Source: Bacteroidales bacterium (GTDB taxonomy: Bacteria; Bacteroidota; Bacteroidia; Bacteroidales; VadinHA17). From it: a DNA stretch of 9,656 nucleotides. The notes under the pieces are model-generated. The model was not told the origin of the DNA. It made no database searches and saw only the letters and a list, made by a program, of their open reading frames with translations. Position 1 is the stretch's first letter; every line of letters starts with the position of its first letter. This document shows positions 7,386 through 9,656 of this stretch, piece after piece. The DNA lies in the NCBI GenBank assembly GCA_025455505.1, contig JALOMK010000051.1, positions 1-9,656 on the forward strand, read 5' to 3'. The position numbers were made by a program, and so were the translations under genes.

Positions 7386-9656
7386 AAGCCACCTCGTATA
7401 TATATCTGACTATTGTGTTACTTGCGGCAGCAGGATGTTCCAACACGCGTTTCCTGGCAGAGGACGATCTGCTGTATACCGGAAAAGGGAAGGTTGAAAT
7501 AATAAACAGGAATGAAATCCCGAAAACGGCTTCTGTAAAAAAATATGTCGAGTCCATAACAACCCACAAAGTCAACAATGCCATCTTCGATACGAGAGTC
7601 CTGCCGCCGGTAGGCTTATGGGTTCATAATTACATGAAGGTGGAAGGAAAAGGAAAATTCACAAAATGGCTATACAAGACACTGTCTTCTTCGCCCGTGC
7701 TTGTATCCGATGTAAATCCCGAACTTAGATCCGCAAAAATCGAGAATGATTTGTTCGACAGAGGTTACTTTCATACCAGGGCATGGGCTGTTGTCGATAC
7801 CGGCAGGAAGAATCCCAAAAAAGCCAAGATCTCCTATTTCATTGATCTGGCTCCTCCCAATTACTATGGAAAAGTTGCTGTGGATACCTTAGCAGACCGA
7901 ATTGATTCACTGATGTCTACAGATGAATTCATGAATCAGATAAAACCCGGCGACCAGTTCAGTTTCGAACGTCTGCAAAAGGCAAGGAATGATCTTTCGA
8001 AGAGGATCCAGGAAAATGGATATTATTATTTTGTTCCTGAATTCATTGAACTTAAAGCTGATACCACCGACGATGCAGATCGCCTGGACCTCACGATAGG
8101 CAAAAACAACGATCTTCCAAGGCCGGTGCTTTCGGCATACAGGATCAATGACATAACATTAAAATACATGCAGGGACGGTCGGCCGACTCGATGTTGACG
8201 GATACTGCATTTTATGATGGTATAAAAATAATTTCACCCCCGAATATTCTTAAACCGGATATACTGTTAAAATCAATTTATTTCAAAAAGGGAGATACTT
8301 ACTCGACCAGTGCTTCGCAGAGTACGATAACGCGTCTGAATAACCTTGGTGTGTTCAAATCAGTTAATATATCATACCTCCAAAACCTGTCAGATTCACT
8401 TGCCAGTCTGCTGGATGTCGAGATGGATCTCCTGATGTCTGATAATATTAATCTTGATCTTGAAGGCGACCTGACCACAAAATCTTCCGGGTACTTCGGA
8501 CCTCTCCTTTCCGCAACAGTCTCTCACGGCAATACATTCAAGGGAGCGGAGAGGCTTAAACTGGGGCTTACCGGCGGATTTGAATGGCAATGGGGCTCCA
8601 AATCAAACAACCAGATAGGAAACATATCTTACCAGTTAGGAATAAGTTCCGGGCTGACCCTTCCAAGAATTTTAATCCCCTTCAAAAAGGAAAACCCGAA
8701 TTCCATGCTATTTCAGAGGACGATTGTAAACCTCGATTTCAGCGTTCTCAACAGGACAGCATATTATAAAATGTTATCGGCCAAAACAAACCTGAACTAT
8801 CAGTGGAGCAGAAACAGGAACATCCAGCATTCGCTGTACCCGGTATACATCAATTCTGTAAACCTTCTCGAAACTACTCCGGAGTTTGACTCTGTCGTAA
8901 ACGAAAACATATATATCAGAAAGAGCTTCGAGGAGCAGTTCATTATCGGGCCGAAATATGAATTCAGCTTCAATAACACCCTCACCCTGAAACCGAGCAA
9001 TTTCGTTTTCCAGGGAGGCATCAGTACCTCCGCAAATATTATAGACCTTATAGCTGGTATTAATAAAAATCCTGACGAAAGACCATATTACTTCCTGGAC
9101 AATATCTATTCGCAGTACGTAAAAGTAACAAGCGATTTCAGGTATTACAGGAATTTCTTCGACAAATCTCTTGTATTCCGATTGTATGCCGGAATCGGAG
9201 TGCCTTACGGGAACTCGCTGTCATTGCCATATGTAGAACAATTCTTCAGTGGTGGAGCATACAGCATAAGGGCTTTTACTGCCAGGTATCTAGGCCCGGG
9301 GTCGTTTCACACTGATGATCAGAGCGGTTACATCGATCAGTCAGGCGACATCAAGCTTGAAGGAAACATGGAATTCAGGTTTGATATGTCTGGCATGATG
9401 AAAGGAGCAGTCTTCCTGGAGGCCGGAAATATCTGGCTGGTCAATGAAGATGAAAACAGGCCCGGAGCAAAATTTGACATCAACACCTTCCATAAAGAAC
9501 TGGCAGTAGGCACCGGTTTTGGCGTCAGGTTCGATTTTACGTTCTTTGTTCTCCGCATCGATCTTGGCCTGCCACTAAGAACCCCTTACGTGACTGACGG
9601 AACAAACTGGTTGTTCGGCTCAGATCAGATTTTCGCCAAAGGAATCTTTAACATTG
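7382..9656 (+). CDS. tamL: TamL, Omp85-family outer-membrane lipoprotein barrel (TamA-like), C-terminus cut by window end
   Basis: Outer-membrane partner of TamB: a TamA/BamA-like protein made as a lipoprotein, as in Bacteroidota. 758 codons are present with no stop. The N-terminus is a lipoprotein signal (hydrophobic 6-17, then AAGC with Cys19 as the predicted lipidated residue). Cys19 is followed by SNTRFLAEDD, resembling the CxxTKxLPEGE-like opening of this family. Residues about 25-350 are periplasmic POTRA-type repeats; the last shows the typical YFKKGD...LNNLGVFKSVNI pattern (about 297-330). From about 357 the 16-strand barrel begins, with HGNTFKGAERL at 382-392. The loop-6 signature appears as SIRAF (IRAF at 629-632), where the Omp85 consensus is (V/I)RG(F/Y). 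The protein ends at GIFNI; related proteins commonly finish shortly after with an aromatic C-terminal strand, so perhaps fewer than ten residues are missing. The ATG overlaps the tamB stop (ATGA, 7382-7385), implying translational coupling. A BamA paralogue is the main alternative, but the lipobox and tamB linkage favour TamL. Confidence 0.9.
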   Translation, partial: MKATSYIYLTIVLLAAAGCSNTRFLAEDDLLYTGKGKVEIINRNEIPKTASVKKYVESITTHKVNNAIFDTRVLPPVGLWVHNYMKVEGKGKFTKWLYKTLSSSPVLVSDVNPELRSAKIENDLFDRGYFHTRAWAVVDTGRKNPKKAKISYFIDLAPPNYYGKVAVDTLADRIDSLMSTDEFMNQIKPGDQFSFERLQKARNDLSKRIQENGYYYFVPEFIELKADTTDDADRLDLTIGKNNDLPRPVLSAYRINDITLKYMQGRSADSMLTDTAFYDGIKIISPPNILKPDILLKSIYFKKGDTYSTSASQSTITRLNNLGVFKSVNISYLQNLSDSLASLLDVEMDLLMSDNINLDLEGDLTTKSSGYFGPLLSATVSHGNTFKGAERLKLGLTGGFEWQWGSKSNNQIGNISYQLGISSGLTLPRILIPFKKENPNSMLFQRTIVNLDFSVLNRTAYYKMLSAKTNLNYQWSRNRNIQHSLYPVYINSVNLLETTPEFDSVVNENIYIRKSFEEQFIIGPKYEFSFNNTLTLKPSNFVFQGGISTSANIIDLIAGINKNPDERPYYFLDNIYSQYVKVTSDFRYYRNFFDKSLVFRLYAGIGVPYGNSLSLPYVEQFFSGGAYSIRAFTARYLGPGSFHTDDQSGYIDQSGDIKLEGNMEFRFDMSGMMKGAVFLEAGNIWLVNEDENRPGAKFDINTFHKELAVGTGFGVRFDFTFFVLRIDLGLPLRTPYVTDGTNWLFGSDQIFAKGIFNI

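Noticed and set aside
1..9656. Mobile element, CRISPR array, tRNA, rRNA or an undescribed multi-gene system
   Set aside because: No transposase, integrase, terminal inverted repeats, regularly spaced repeats or RNA-gene signature was seen. The window is filled by three long housekeeping-type genes.

Overview
The window looks like chromosomal DNA from a member of the Bacteroidota, probably an uncultured Bacteroidales-like lineage. The evidence is the protein types: a long RelA/SpoT homologue with Bacteroidota-like wording in its conserved blocks, a very large TamB, and a TamA-type outer-membrane barrel made as a lipoprotein (TamL), which is the Bacteroidota form. Two TAnnTTTG boxes, the -7 element of Bacteroidota promoters, also sit just upstream of the two transcription units. 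This assignment rests on recognition by eye, not on a search.

Layout. Positions 1-69 are a strikingly pyrimidine-rich spacer with no gene. Positions 70-2253 on the minus strand encode a full-length RelA/SpoT-family alarmone enzyme (HD, synthetase, TGS, helical, CC/zinc-finger and ACT regions). Its synthetase site looks intact, but its hydrolase site has lost several key residues. A divergent intergenic region of about 245 bases (2254-2498) holds a candidate promoter for each direction and a short perfect palindrome. From about 2499 on the plus strand, tamB (to 7385) and tamL (7382 to the window end) form a tight operon with a 4-base ATGA overlap. tamL has no stop inside the window and is probably cut only a few residues before its natural C-terminus.

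How the genes work together. TamB is an inner-membrane-anchored periplasm-spanning beta-groove protein and TamL its outer-membrane Omp85-family partner. Together they should form the TAM envelope-biogenesis machine, linked to outer-membrane protein insertion and, for TamB-like AsmA proteins, to phospholipid transport. The RelA-type enzyme makes (p)ppGpp during starvation. It is transcribed away from tamBL, and nothing in the sequence shows a direct functional link beyond the shared divergent promoter region.

I found no mobile element, CRISPR array, tRNA or rRNA, and no convincing undescribed system. The most interesting point is the lopsided alarmone enzyme, which combines a decayed hydrolase with an RxKD-type (bifunctional-like) synthetase loop.
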